Shown here: one piece after another, positions 33,810 through 44,284 of the stretch
Layout of the letters: the number at the start of each line of letters is the position of its first letter
Numbering within the stretch: the stretch's first letter is position 1
Origin: Williamsia sp.
GTDB taxonomy: Bacteria > Bacteroidota > Bacteroidia > Chitinophagales > Chitinophagaceae
Direction: 5' to 3'
Length of the DNA: 64,000 bases
NCBI GenBank assembly: GCA_015069695.1
Contig: JADCRZ010000011.1
Span: 1-64,000 of the forward strand
The notes under the pieces: model-generated
Database searches by the model: none
The model's input: the letters and a program-made list of their open reading frames with translations, nothing else
What the model was told of the DNA's origin: nothing
Translations under genes and position numbers: made by a program

Positions 33810-36761
33810 ATGAAAAAAAGCTACTTGTGTGTTTTTTCAGGATGCTCATTTGCCTTTCTCTTTTTATTCAGTTCAATTTCCCTGTTCGCCCAACAGGCTC
33901 CGCTCTCCGGTAAAGTCGTCGATGAAAACAACCAACCTTTGCAGGGCGCGACCGTCCGGGTAAAAGGCCAGAACCAAAGTTTCTCCACAGGTGCTGACGG
34001 GGCTTTCAGGCTGGCCAACATCAACCAATCCTCCGTAACCGTAACGATCAGCTTTGTTGGGTACGACACGGATGAAAAGATCCTGCGTGCCAACCAGCCC
34101 TTAACCGTTCAGTTGCGTCAAAATGCAGGGTCCCTGTCGCAGGTGGTGGTGATCGGGTATGGAACAGCCAAAAGATCCGATCTGACGGGGGCTATATCCA
34201 GCATCTCCGCAAAGGATTTAAATCCGGGGCCGGTAACAAGTCCCCTGCAGCAGATTGCCGGACGTGCTTCCGGTGTTGCCATCACCCAAACGGGCAGTGA
34301 GCCGGGCAGTTCACCCAATGTAAAGATCAGGGGCATCACGTCCATACAGGGGAACAACAACCCGCTTGTAGTAATTGACGGGGTACAGGGGGATGTGGGG
34401 ATCCTCAACCAGATTCCGCCTACCGAGATCGAGAATGTGGAGATTTTAAAAGATGCATCTGCCACAGCTATCTATGGTTCCCGCGGTGCTGCCGGTGTGA
34501 TCATTGTAACCATGCGCAAGGGTAGGGCAGGAAAAACTTCTGTTGAATATACGGCCAACTCCTCCCTGGATGTTGTTACAAAAGGCCTGCGGATGTTTAC
34601 CGCGGAAGAATGGTCGCAACAGGCGGCAGCCCGCGGCATACCGGCGAGTTCAAACTTTGGCGCCAATACGGATTGGTTCGGCCTGCTTACACGAAATGGA
34701 ACCACCCAGAATCACACCGTGGCTTTCGGGGGCGGTACCGACAACTTTACCTACCGGGCATCGGTTGGTGCCATCCTCCAAAACGGGATCGTGATTCATT
34801 CCGATAACAAGCGATATATCGGCCGGATAGAAGCGACCCAAAAAGCATTGGACAACAAGCTTACGGTGACCATGACCTTAAACAACAGCATCACCAACAA
34901 CAACGGGAGTCCGGGTAGTATCGGAAGGGCTGCCTTTACTTCTAACCTGATCAGCAATGCCTATATAAGCAGGCCTACAGATCCGGTTTACAAGGCAGAC
35001 GGAACGTATTTTACAGATCCCAACCTGTTCCAGCCGCTGAATGTACTGGCAGCTGCCAACACCATTGTAAGCAATTCGGTTTCCAATCAATTGTTCGGAA
35101 CCCTGCGTACCAACCTGCGACTCTATAAAGGCTTAACGGCTGAGTGGTTTGGAAGCTGGCAAAAAGTAGATGGCAATACCGGCAATTATACGCCCGCCGC
35201 ATCAACACTGGCCGCAGCCATCGATCAGAAAGGCTATGCCAGCGTGATCAATACGCATACAAATAACAAGCTAACCGATTTCCAGCTGAGCTACAAAACA
35301 GACTTTGGAGTACATCACCTGGATGCGACTGCTGTTTACGAATGGCAGTCTACAACCGTGAATGGTAGCACGAGTGCAGCCCGGGGTTTTGTAAACGACC
35401 TGGCCCTTTATAACAATTTAGGACTGGGTGATTTTTCAAGGGTGCAGTCGGGCGATTATTCTTCCAGCAAAACCGAAAGAAGAACAGTTTCTTTCCTGGG
35501 CAGAATCAATTATTCCCTGCTTGACCGCTACCTGATCACCGCAAATATCAGAAGGGATGGCGCAACGGTTTTTGGTGAGAACCACAAATGGGGCAATTTC
35601 CCATCTGCATCCGTTGCCTGGAAGATAGACCAGGAGCCGTTTATGAAGAGCCAGCAGGTTTTCAGCGCTTTGAAATTGCGGGCAAGCTATGGAACAACAG
35701 GCAACCAGCAACCGCTGAATGTGTTGCAGTCGCAGCAACTCGTACAAGGCTCCGGCACCGTGTATTTTGCCGGAAACACGCAGACCAATTTCAGGATCTC
35801 CCAAAATGCCAATGCTGATCTGGCATGGGAAAGAAAAAAGTCGACCGATATAGGCGTGGATTTTTCCTTTCTCAACAACCGCTTATACGGCAGCTTTGAT
35901 GCGTACAAAAATGTGACAGACCACTTGCTGTTCGGCTACACCGTACCACAGCCGCCCTTTCCCGCCTCAACCATCCAGGCAAATGTGGGTAGTATCCAGG
36001 GGCGCGGACTTGAGCTTGCACTCAACTACGATCTGCTCAGAAAAAAATCAACCCGCTTAACCCTTGCGGGCAACGTAACCAGGATGGATTCAAAAGTGCT
36101 GAACCTGAGCGGTGTACTGAATGGTGTTCCGCTCATCACCAACTATGTTGCGTATGGCGGGGCCAACTCTTACCTGGTTGTTGGTAAACCTGTCGGAACG
36201 ATCTATATCCTGCAGCATATGGGCACTACGGCCAATGGTACCGAAACCATCGTTGACCAGGACCACAATGGCAGCATCGATGCGGGCGCTACCAGCAAGG
36301 ACCGGATCATTGAAGGGCAAAATCAACCCAAATACATCTTTGCGTTCACGCCTTCTTTCAGCTACAAAAATTTTGATGCATCTATGGTTTGGCGCGGATC
36401 AGGCGGGAACAAGCTGTACAATACGCTGAAATCCAATCTGAGCTTCCTGGAGAACCTGGGTAAATCAAACCTGCTGGCCAGTTCTGTGCAAACAAACATG
36501 TTCACCTCATCATATCCGCTTACTTCGGATTACTGGCTGGAAAGCGGTGATTTTATCCGCCTGGAAAATTTCTCGTTAGGTTACCGGATTCCCACCACCA
36601 AAATAAAATACGTAAGCTCCATGCGCCTGTCCTTTACAGGAGCGAACTTATTGCTCCTCACAAAATACGACGGCATAGATCCGGAAGAAACGGGCGGCGA
36701 CAATGGCATCTATCCAAGAGTAAGAACGTTTGCAGTTGGTTTAAATGTAGTATTAAAATAA
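33810..36761 (+). CDS. susC: SusC-like TonB-dependent outer-membrane receptor
   Basis: This 983-residue protein imports oligosaccharides across the outer membrane with a SusD partner. After a signal peptide ending in LFAQQ comes a carboxypeptidase-regulatory-like domain (~30-105, GKVVDENNQPLQGATV), then the SusC signature VVVIGYGTAKRSDLTGAIS, the plug (VKIRGITSI, then ILKDASATAIYGSRGA) and a long beta-barrel. I chose ATG 33810, directly before the signal peptide; the frame from 33720 adds a leader that is not family-like. The SusD gene follows 11 bp after its stop and two GH13 genes come next, so alpha-glucans are the probable substrate. Confidence 0.93.
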   Translation: MKKSYLCVFSGCSFAFLFLFSSISLFAQQAPLSGKVVDENNQPLQGATVRVKGQNQSFSTGADGAFRLANINQSSVTVTISFVGYDTDEKILRANQPLTVQLRQNAGSLSQVVVIGYGTAKRSDLTGAISSISAKDLNPGPVTSPLQQIAGRASGVAITQTGSEPGSSPNVKIRGITSIQGNNNPLVVIDGVQGDVGILNQIPPTEIENVEILKDASATAIYGSRGAAGVIIVTMRKGRAGKTSVEYTANSSLDVVTKGLRMFTAEEWSQQAAARGIPASSNFGANTDWFGLLTRNGTTQNHTVAFGGGTDNFTYRASVGAILQNGIVIHSDNKRYIGRIEATQKALDNKLTVTMTLNNSITNNNGSPGSIGRAAFTSNLISNAYISRPTDPVYKADGTYFTDPNLFQPLNVLAAANTIVSNSVSNQLFGTLRTNLRLYKGLTAEWFGSWQKVDGNTGNYTPAASTLAAAIDQKGYASVINTHTNNKLTDFQLSYKTDFGVHHLDATAVYEWQSTTVNGSTSAARGFVNDLALYNNLGLGDFSRVQSGDYSSSKTERRTVSFLGRINYSLLDRYLITANIRRDGATVFGENHKWGNFPSASVAWKIDQEPFMKSQQVFSALKLRASYGTTGNQQPLNVLQSQQLVQGSGTVYFAGNTQTNFRISQNANADLAWERKKSTDIGVDFSFLNNRLYGSFDAYKNVTDHLLFGYTVPQPPFPASTIQANVGSIQGRGLELALNYDLLRKKSTRLTLAGNVTRMDSKVLNLSGVLNGVPLITNYVAYGGANSYLVVGKPVGTIYILQHMGTTANGTETIVDQDHNGSIDAGATSKDRIIEGQNQPKYIFAFTPSFSYKNFDASMVWRGSGGNKLYNTLKSNLSFLENLGKSNLLASSVQTNMFTSSYPLTSDYWLESGDFIRLENFSLGYRIPTTKIKYVSSMRLSFTGANLLLLTKYDGIDPEETGGDNGIYPRVRTFAVGLNVVLK

Positions 36762-36772
36762 TCATTGCTATC

Positions 36773-38242
36773 ATGAAGAAAGTAGTTGTATTCAGCTTGT
36801 TTGCCCTGCTGGCAAACCTGGGCTGCACCAAGGTTGATGAAAACGTTTACGATAGGTATGCAGCCCAGCAATTCTTTGCAGATCCGAAAGGACCAGACAT
36901 CGCATTGGCCAGTGTGTATGCCCAGATGCCACAATTCGGCGGCGGCGACAATGGATATTATGACCTCAACAACATGTGTACGGACGAACAGGTGGTACCG
37001 CATCGCGTGAGTGGAGACTGGGGCCCCGAGAATGCTTACCTGTACACACGCGCCTGGCTGCCCAGCTTGGGACAGATCAATACAGCCTGGAATGCCTGTT
37101 ACAATTCTATTTACCTGGCCAACCTGGCCATCTCACAGCTTGAATCAACGCATGCCGCTGCCGCAAAAATTGCGGAGGTAAAAGTCCTGCGTGCCTGGTT
37201 TTATTACCTGCTGATTGATGATTTTGGAGACGTGCCTTTTTATACGGACAACAACATTACAACAGCCCAGCTCAAAACAAAAAGCAGGGCAGATGTATAC
37301 AGCTGGATTGTTTCAGAAGTTACCGCCAACGCTGACCTGTTGCCGGAAACCAAGGGAGGCGTGTTTTACGGACGCTTCAACAAGTGGGCTGCTTACATGT
37401 TCCTCGCCAAGGTTTACCTGAATGCAGGCGTATACACCGGCACACCCAAATGGACCGAATGCCTGGCCGCCTGCAACAAAATCGCCAGCGCCGGTTACAC
37501 TTTGCACGCTGGTGCTGCCAATGCTTCCAGTCCGCTCGGTTACAAATACTTTGAATTGTTCGGCGATGTTTGTCCTGATGACGAAACCATCCTGGCGATC
37601 TGGATAAAGCGGAATGTGGTAGGAAACAATGTATATGCCCTGCGGAGTTTGAACGGACCGCATGCAAAGGCTGTATTTGGCTACTCAGGCTGGAATGGAA
37701 CGATCGTGCCGGAAGAAACGTACAACAAGTATGATCCCAACGATATCAGGGCAAAACAATTTTTGCTGGGCCCTCAACCCGGTGGTGTTACCTATACGCC
37801 AAAAGTTGCTTCCCTGATCAATCCGGGCGCAGGCATCAACGAAGGTGTAAGGGATGTGAAGTTTTATCCGGTGGCGCCCAATGACGGCAGTGGGGAATCA
37901 AATGATTTTCCGATTTACCGCTATGCAGATGTCTTGCTTATGCAAGCCGAATGCAATGTCCGTTTGGGCAATGCAGATGCAGCAAAACCTTTGATAGACC
38001 AGGTAAGGGTGAGGGCCGGTTTGTCCCCCCTTGCAGCGGCTCCTACACTTGCGAATATTTATGATGAGCGCGGCTTTGAGCTGAATTGGGAAGGGCACCG
38101 GAGACAGGACATGATCCGGTTCGGCACGTTCACGCTGGCACATGGGTTTGTTCCTGCTGTTGACCAGCATTGGCTGATATTCCCGATCCCTACAAGAGCA
38201 CTGACTGCCAACACCAATTTAAAGCAAAACCCGGGGTATTAA
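36773..38242 (+). CDS. susD: SusD-like surface lipoprotein (RagB/SusD family)
   Basis: This 489-residue protein has a lipoprotein signal with Cys 18 (LANLGC). The SusD fold is shown by the TPR-like helical part (WNACYNSIYLANLAISQLE, AEVKVLRAWFYYLLIDDFGDVPF, FNKWAAYMFLAKVYLNAG) and the C-terminal signature YRYADVLLMQAEC and IYDERGFELNWEGHRRQDMIRFG. It binds glycan on the cell surface and caps the SusC channel. It is encoded 11 bp after SusC. No SusE/SusF-like gene is visible. Confidence 0.93.
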   Translation: MKKVVVFSLFALLANLGCTKVDENVYDRYAAQQFFADPKGPDIALASVYAQMPQFGGGDNGYYDLNNMCTDEQVVPHRVSGDWGPENAYLYTRAWLPSLGQINTAWNACYNSIYLANLAISQLESTHAAAAKIAEVKVLRAWFYYLLIDDFGDVPFYTDNNITTAQLKTKSRADVYSWIVSEVTANADLLPETKGGVFYGRFNKWAAYMFLAKVYLNAGVYTGTPKWTECLAACNKIASAGYTLHAGAANASSPLGYKYFELFGDVCPDDETILAIWIKRNVVGNNVYALRSLNGPHAKAVFGYSGWNGTIVPEETYNKYDPNDIRAKQFLLGPQPGGVTYTPKVASLINPGAGINEGVRDVKFYPVAPNDGSGESNDFPIYRYADVLLMQAECNVRLGNADAAKPLIDQVRVRAGLSPLAAAPTLANIYDERGFELNWEGHRRQDMIRFGTFTLAHGFVPAVDQHWLIFPIPTRALTANTNLKQNPGY

Positions 38243-38301
38243 ATTTAGCTGAGGAATCTATAAGAAGGATGCACCGGAGCAGGTGCTAAAATGTCGGATA
38301 T

Positions 38302-39666
38302 ATGAAAACAGGGATCAAATTAATAGTAGCTACGGCGATCTTTCTGTATGCAGGATCATCTTTCGTTGAAGCGCAGCCGCTGCCGGAGCAGCCTTACCCG
38401 GAGCAATACGGCAAACCGTTCAGCGGGGTGCCCGATAGCCGGGATGTAACCATGTACCAGGTCAACATGCGGTCATTCAGCGAGAAGGGAGATCTGCAAA
38501 GCGTAACAGCCCGGCTGGACTCGATCAAGGCCCTGGGCGTAAATGTAATTTACCTGATGCCTGTGTATCCGGTAGGCACGCTGAAGGGCGTCAATTCACC
38601 ATATGCCACACAGGATTATGATGAGGTAGGAAAAGAGTTCGGAACATTGGCAGACCTGCGTGCCCTTGTGGAAGGCGCTCATAAGCGGAAGATGGCCGTG
38701 CTGATGGACATCGTGGCCAATCATACAGCCTGGGACCATCCGTGGATCGCCAACAAAGCCTGGTATGTACTGGATACGGCTGGCAACATACGCTATCCGC
38801 GCAACTGGCGGGATGTAGCACAACTGAATTTCAAGAATGAAGATCTGCGCCTGGCCCTGATCAGGTCCATGAAATCATGGGTGCTCAAGGCCAATGTGGA
38901 TGGGTTCCGTTGTGATTTTGCAGACGGTCCTCCGCCTGATTTCTGGAAGCAGACGATTGATACGTTAAAAACCATCACTACCCACAAGTTGTTGATGCTG
39001 GCAGAAGGAAGCCGCCCGCAAAATTTTGAAGCCGGCTTTGATTATAATTTCGGCTTTACTTTCTTCGGCAATCTAAAAAGTGTTTTTAAAAACAACCGGT
39101 CTGTTAAATCTATTGATACGGTCAACACAAGGGAATACAAAGGGGCTGAAAGGGAAGGACAAGCCATGGTAAGGTACCTCACCAATCATGATGTGAACAG
39201 TTCGGACGGAACCCCTTTGGAATTGTTTGGTGGTAAAAAAGGTTCCATGGCCGCGTTTGTTGTAGTAGCCTATATGAAGGGAATTCCGATGATCTACAAC
39301 GGGCAGGAAGTAGGCACTCCGTTCAGGCTGGTATTTCCATTTAAAAGCAGTCATGTAGACTGGAGCCTCCGCAATGGGGATGTAACGGCCGAGTATAAAA
39401 AGATCATCGCATTCAGAAACAGCAGTGAACCCGTAAGAAGGGGAGACCTCACCTCTTACAGCAGCGATGATGTATGTGTGTTTACAAAAATCCAGGGCGC
39501 TAAAAAAGTGCTGGTCCTGTCCAACCTGAGAGACAAGCAGGTTGCATATTCCGTTCCTGCTGCACTGGCACAGAGTTCCTGGAAAGATGCATTTACCGGT
39601 TCCAAAACAACCTTGAACAACACCATCACCCTGGAACCTTTTTCCTATCTTGTTTTAAAGAATTAA
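38302..39666 (+). CDS. GH13 alpha-amylase family enzyme
   Basis: This 454-residue secreted enzyme has a signal peptide (to about VEAQ) and the GH13 barrel. The four conserved regions are visible: DIVANHT (region I), VDGFRCDFAD (region II, catalytic Asp), LMLAEGS (region III, catalytic Glu) and YLTNHDVN (region IV). A short all-beta C-terminal domain ends with LEPFSYLVLK. The size is small for SusG, and no starch-binding module is seen. It likely cleaves or trims alpha-1,4-glucans for the SusC/SusD pair. Confidence 0.88.
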   Translation: MKTGIKLIVATAIFLYAGSSFVEAQPLPEQPYPEQYGKPFSGVPDSRDVTMYQVNMRSFSEKGDLQSVTARLDSIKALGVNVIYLMPVYPVGTLKGVNSPYATQDYDEVGKEFGTLADLRALVEGAHKRKMAVLMDIVANHTAWDHPWIANKAWYVLDTAGNIRYPRNWRDVAQLNFKNEDLRLALIRSMKSWVLKANVDGFRCDFADGPPPDFWKQTIDTLKTITTHKLLMLAEGSRPQNFEAGFDYNFGFTFFGNLKSVFKNNRSVKSIDTVNTREYKGAEREGQAMVRYLTNHDVNSSDGTPLELFGGKKGSMAAFVVVAYMKGIPMIYNGQEVGTPFRLVFPFKSSHVDWSLRNGDVTAEYKKIIAFRNSSEPVRRGDLTSYSSDDVCVFTKIQGAKKVLVLSNLRDKQVAYSVPAALAQSSWKDAFTGSKTTLNNTITLEPFSYLVLKN

Positions 39667-39788
39667 AACAACCCGTGCGCTGTATGCCAGGGTGCAGACC
39701 AGGAAGATGCGCTGCTTATCAAGGCGTGGATCCATGTGAACACTATGGCAGCCAGCCTATTTACCGAAAAACGAATAAAAACATACTG

Positions 39789-41630
39789 ATGCTTAAGAAC
39801 GCTATCGGATTACTGACCTGTGCCTTTTTACTTTGGGTGTTTCCTGCTGCGGGTGCGATTACAATTACCCGCGTAGAGCCGGCAAACTGGTGGACGGGCA
39901 TGAAGAACAAGGAACTGCAGCTGCTGGTATGGGGTCCGGAAATCGGCAAGGCGACGCTCACCATCAATTACCCCGGTGTAAAGTTGAAGGAGCTTGCAAA
40001 AGCAACCAATCCGAATTATTTGTTTGTTTATCTCACCATTGCTGCGGATGCAAAACCCGGTACGGTTCCCCTGCAATTCACAGCCGGCAAGGATAAATTA
40101 ACCTTTGAGTACCCGCTCCTGGCCCGTACAGATAAAAGCGGCGCCAACGGATTTGATGCGGCCGATGTTTTATACCTGATCACGCCTGACCGCTTTGCCA
40201 ATGCAAACCCTGCCAACGACAACCTGGACAGTGTACTGGTGAACCGCGGGAATCCCAATGCGCGCCATGGCGGCGACCTGGAAGGCGTATCTGCACACCT
40301 TGATTATTTAAAAGACCTGGGAATTACAACCGTATGGCTCAACCCCATCCAGGAAAATAAAATGCGGGGCGGCTCCTACCATGGCTATTCCATCACAGAT
40401 TTTTACAAAGTAGATCCGCGTTTTGGCAGCAACAAGGAATTCCAGGCCCTGGTAAAAACAGGCCACGACAAGGGCCTGAAAATGGTGATGGACATGGTGT
40501 TGAACCATTGCGGCAGTTCGCATTGGTGGATAAACGATCCTCCCTCCAAAGACTGGATCAACAATGAGGGTGTGTTCATGCAAACCAATCATGCAACTGT
40601 AAGCGTCATGGACCCGCATGCATCGCCAACAGAAAGAAATACTTTTCTCAACGGCTGGTTCACCCGCAGCATGCCCGACTTAAACCAGCGGAACCGCCAC
40701 CTCGCAACATATCTTATCCAGAACAGCATCTGGTGGATCGAGTACGCCCGGATCGATGGGATCAGGCAGGACACGTACTCTTACATGGATTATGATTTCC
40801 TGGCACGCTGGTGCAGGGAAGTCAGTGAGGAGTATCCCCGGTTCAATATCGTGGGTGAAACCTGGTATAACAAAAGCACTTCCTCTGCCTGGTGGCAGCA
40901 GCACTCCGTACTCAGTTCCAAAAATTCTTATCTCAAAACATCGATGGATTTTTCGTTGACGTTTATCATGCAAAACAATGCGTTTGACGGTGCGACCGAC
41001 AACGGATACCTGGGCAATATTTTTGAAGACATCGCCCAGGATTTTATCTACCCCGATCCGTATAATATCCTGGTCTTTCTGGATAATCATGACATGAGCC
41101 GTTTCAATTTAAAAGAGGATTCAGACCTGAAACGCTACAAACAAGGGCTGGCATTTTTACTGACCACCCGCGGTATACCCCAGATCTATTATGGAACTGA
41201 AGTCCTGATGACCGGCACAAAGCAGGAAGGCGATGGAAGACTGAGAAAAGATTTTCCGGGCGGATGGCCGGATGATAAAACCGATCAGTTCTTAAAAAGT
41301 GGGCGGACCCCCATGCAGCAGGAAGCATGGGCGTATATGCAAAAGCTGTTGCAATGGCGAAAAACAAGTCTTGCTGTAACCGGCGGAAAGCTTATTCACT
41401 ACGCACCGCAAAACAGCGTGTATGTGTATGGGCGCATCAAGGACAATCACCGCGTGCTGGTGATCTTAAACGGCTCGTTAAAAGATCAGACAATCAAGAT
41501 GGATCGCTTTGTGGATGTAACCGGCGGCTGCGGGCACGGAATGGACATCATCAGTTCCCGGTCGCTTGACCTTACCACTTCAATCACGATTCCTGCAAAA
41601 GGGGAGTATATCCTGGAGTTGTCGAAGTAA
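39789..41630 (+). CDS. GH13 neopullulanase/cyclomaltodextrinase-like enzyme (SusA-like)
   Basis: This 613-residue protein starts with a signal peptide and an Ig-like N-terminal domain (ITRVEPANWWTGMKNKELQL), as in cyclomaltodextrinases and SusA/neopullulanase. The barrel shows MDMVLNHCG (region I), IDGIRQDTY (II, catalytic Asp), NIVGETWYN (III, Glu) and FLDNHDMSR (IV). I chose ATG 39789, as the longer frame begins with a Cys-rich stretch that is not signal-like. It probably degrades imported maltooligosaccharides in the periplasm. It lies 122 bp after the first GH13 gene. Confidence 0.88.
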   Translation: MLKNAIGLLTCAFLLWVFPAAGAITITRVEPANWWTGMKNKELQLLVWGPEIGKATLTINYPGVKLKELAKATNPNYLFVYLTIAADAKPGTVPLQFTAGKDKLTFEYPLLARTDKSGANGFDAADVLYLITPDRFANANPANDNLDSVLVNRGNPNARHGGDLEGVSAHLDYLKDLGITTVWLNPIQENKMRGGSYHGYSITDFYKVDPRFGSNKEFQALVKTGHDKGLKMVMDMVLNHCGSSHWWINDPPSKDWINNEGVFMQTNHATVSVMDPHASPTERNTFLNGWFTRSMPDLNQRNRHLATYLIQNSIWWIEYARIDGIRQDTYSYMDYDFLARWCREVSEEYPRFNIVGETWYNKSTSSAWWQQHSVLSSKNSYLKTSMDFSLTFIMQNNAFDGATDNGYLGNIFEDIAQDFIYPDPYNILVFLDNHDMSRFNLKEDSDLKRYKQGLAFLLTTRGIPQIYYGTEVLMTGTKQEGDGRLRKDFPGGWPDDKTDQFLKSGRTPMQQEAWAYMQKLLQWRKTSLAVTGGKLIHYAPQNSVYVYGRIKDNHRVLVILNGSLKDQTIKMDRFVDVTGGCGHGMDIISSRSLDLTTSITIPAKGEYILELSK

Positions 41631-41651
41631 GCGGGGGAAATTTTATCTTTG
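41619..41651 (+). promoter_or_regulatory. Promoter of the RecD2-like helicase gene
   Basis: TTG (41619-41621), a 22-bp spacer and TATCTTTG (41644-41651) match the Bacteroidota consensus. It overlaps the end of the GH13 gene, so the helicase has its own transcription start about 12 bp before its ATG. Confidence 0.6.
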
Positions 41652-41670
41652 CCCCTAATTTTTGGCTTAT

Positions 41671-44166
41671 ATGCAGGCACCGGACGGACAAGCTCCTGTT
41701 GCGTTGGAAAAATTATCGGGCATTGTAAAACGCATTACATTCCACAGCGTGGAGACCGGCTACTCCGTGCTGAAAATAAATTCTTTTCAAAAACCCCACG
41801 AAGAGCAAACCGTTGTCGTTCATCAATCAAAGGTGTTTGCCGGGGCCACCATGGATTTTTACGGCGAGTGGGCCCATCACCCCAGCTATGGCCTGCAATT
41901 CAAGGCCAGCAAGGTTATTGAGCGCAAGCCTGCTACTGCACATGCCCTGGAAAAATACCTGGGATCCGGTTTGATCAAGGGCGTGGGGCCGGTTACAGCC
42001 AAAAGGATCGTCAAGCATTTTGGTGATAAAACACTCGATATTTTTGACTCCAGCATCGAAAAGCTGACAGAAGTAGAAGGCATTGCCAAACTCAAGCTGG
42101 AAGCCATCAGCAAGGCCTGGGTAGAGCACCAGGAAATCAGAAATGTGATGCTGTTCCTGCAGTCGCACAATATCTCTACCCTGTTTGCCGTCAAGATCTA
42201 CAAGACCTATGGCAACGAAGCCATTGAGATCGTCAAGAACAATCCTTACCGCCTGGCAGCAGACATCTACGGCATTGGTTTTTTTTCAGCTGATAAAATT
42301 GCCCTGAGCCTGGGATTGGCAGCAGATTCTTCCCAACGCATACAGGCGGCCATTACTTACGCCCTGCAAAATGCCCGTGATGAAGGACATTGTTATCTCA
42401 CGCAGGAACAGATCATCCAGACCGTTGTCCAGCTCTTGTCCTTGCAGGACCCTTCCGCTATCGAATCCAATCTCCAGCAAATGGAAAAGGCAGAAGACCT
42501 GAAAACCAGGCTGCTGCCGGATGGAAAAGGGGTAGAGCAAAAATGTTATTATGCGCGTTCGCTCTACTACGATGAGCAGTACATTGCCATCAAGGTAAAA
42601 CAGCTGACCAGGCATGCCATCCGCGTGAAAAGGGAACAGCTTCTGCAGGACCTTAAAGTGTTTTGTTATGTAAAGGGCATCGAGTTAAGCGATGAGCAAA
42701 AAGCCAGCGTGCTGCAGATGGCAACCATGCGGCTGTCTATCTTAACGGGCGGACCCGGCTGCGGCAAAACAACGACCACGCGTGCCCTGGTTGGTTTGTT
42801 GCAGGCAAGGGGAAAGAAGGTCATGCTGGCCGCACCTACGGGCCGGGCTGCCCAGCGCATGAGCGAAGTGATCGGACTGGAAGCCAAAACCATTCACCGC
42901 CTGCTGGAATGGGACCATAACAAAGGCGGTTTTAAACGCACCGATGAGGACCCCCTGATCACCGATGTATTGATCGTGGATGAATGCTCGATGCTGGATG
43001 TTCACCTCGCTGCATCCCTGCTGCGGGCCGTACCGGAGCAAAGCCAGGTTGTGCTGATCGGTGATGCTGATCAGCTGCCGGCAGTGGGGGCCGGCAATGT
43101 GCTGAAAGACATGATCCAGTCAGGTGCGGTGCCTTGCATGAAACTGACCAAAGTATTTCGCCAGGCACAGGAATCGCTCATCATTTCTTATGCCCACCAG
43201 ATCAATAAAGGCGGGGTTCCGCGGATCGAATCTCCTTTTCACAAACCGGAGGTATGGCAAGACAAAAAGGATTGTTTGTTTATTGATTCGGAAGAAGCCA
43301 CCAGCGAGCAACTGAAGTTTATTTCCCGTGTAAAAAAGATAGGGAAGGAACAGGAAAGAAGAGAAGGCGAACCTGTACTGGCAGAAGATGATCCTGCAGA
43401 TGACCCTTACAGCCGCGATGGCAATTTCTCTATTCCGCCCAAGTTCAGTCATGTAGATATTGACGCACTGCTAAAAGCGGGCAGGTACCCGGATGAATTA
43501 AAAGAAGTGTTGAAGCAGGTTCATCCCTGGTCTTCGCTCCATTACGGGCTTTCGGCTGTAGGTATGATCGAAAAACTGTATGATTCCATCATACCCAAAT
43601 ACTACGGCAGGGAAGCAGAGATACAGATCCTTTCTCCCATGATCAAGGGCAGCGTAGGAACGGCCAACCTGAACAAGGTGATCCAGGACAAGATCAATCC
43701 CTCCGCAGAAGGAAAGGCCCAGTTAACAGTCGGGGAGCGGATCTACCGGCAAGGCGACCGGGTGATCCAGAAACGCAACAATTATGACCTGAGTGTATTT
43801 AACGGCGATATTGGCCGGATCGTGCAGGTAGACAATGAAGAACTGGAATTGCTTGTACACTTTAAAGCTGGCCGGGAAGTAAAAGAAGTGAGGTATAAAA
43901 AAGAAAACCTGCTGGAGCTTGACCTGGCTTATGCAATTACCATCCACAAATCACAGGGCAGCGAGTTTGAAATCATTGTCATTCCCCTGGTTACCCAGCA
44001 CTTCAATATGTTGTTCCGCAACCTGGTCTATACAGGTATTACCCGCGCTAAAAAGCTGGCTGTATTTGTAGGCACAAGAAAAGCCCTGGGCATGGCTGTG
44101 CACAAAGAAAATACTGCGATCAGGCAAACCGCCCTGGTTCATCTGTTAAAGCAGCAGGGAGAATAG
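41671..44166 (+). CDS. recD2: RecD2-type SF1B DNA helicase
   Basis: This 831-residue ATP-dependent DNA helicase has an N-terminal OB/HhH-like part (GLIKGVGPVTAKRIVKHFG, then IYGIGFFSADKIA) typical of RecD2 proteins that work without RecB/C. SF1 motifs: GGPGCGKTTTTRAL (Walker A, ~359), VLIVDECSMLD (Walker B), VVLIGDADQLPAVGAGN (motif III), and the C-terminal ITIHKSQGSEFEIIVIP and YTGITRAKK. An acidic insert (~565-580) follows helicase domain 1. I chose ATG 41671 over a TTG nine bases upstream. It is likely a repair helicase for blocked forks or recombination intermediates. Confidence 0.9.
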   Translation: MQAPDGQAPVALEKLSGIVKRITFHSVETGYSVLKINSFQKPHEEQTVVVHQSKVFAGATMDFYGEWAHHPSYGLQFKASKVIERKPATAHALEKYLGSGLIKGVGPVTAKRIVKHFGDKTLDIFDSSIEKLTEVEGIAKLKLEAISKAWVEHQEIRNVMLFLQSHNISTLFAVKIYKTYGNEAIEIVKNNPYRLAADIYGIGFFSADKIALSLGLAADSSQRIQAAITYALQNARDEGHCYLTQEQIIQTVVQLLSLQDPSAIESNLQQMEKAEDLKTRLLPDGKGVEQKCYYARSLYYDEQYIAIKVKQLTRHAIRVKREQLLQDLKVFCYVKGIELSDEQKASVLQMATMRLSILTGGPGCGKTTTTRALVGLLQARGKKVMLAAPTGRAAQRMSEVIGLEAKTIHRLLEWDHNKGGFKRTDEDPLITDVLIVDECSMLDVHLAASLLRAVPEQSQVVLIGDADQLPAVGAGNVLKDMIQSGAVPCMKLTKVFRQAQESLIISYAHQINKGGVPRIESPFHKPEVWQDKKDCLFIDSEEATSEQLKFISRVKKIGKEQERREGEPVLAEDDPADDPYSRDGNFSIPPKFSHVDIDALLKAGRYPDELKEVLKQVHPWSSLHYGLSAVGMIEKLYDSIIPKYYGREAEIQILSPMIKGSVGTANLNKVIQDKINPSAEGKAQLTVGERIYRQGDRVIQKRNNYDLSVFNGDIGRIVQVDNEELELLVHFKAGREVKEVRYKKENLLELDLAYAITIHKSQGSEFEIIVIPLVTQHFNMLFRNLVYTGITRAKKLAVFVGTRKALGMAVHKENTAIRQTALVHLLKQQGE

Positions 44167-44284
44167 ACGGCATTGTAGTTCCGGCTAAAGAGAGAAAGAA
44201 TAAGCCCTGAATTGTCTACATTTATCCCGGATTCCATACCAGAACTGCCACATCCTATCCGATCACCATGAACCCAACTGCTTT

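Noticed and set aside
39675-39788. Upstream extension of the second GH13 frame
   Set aside because: The extra N-terminus is Cys-rich and would hide the clear signal peptide that starts at 39789.
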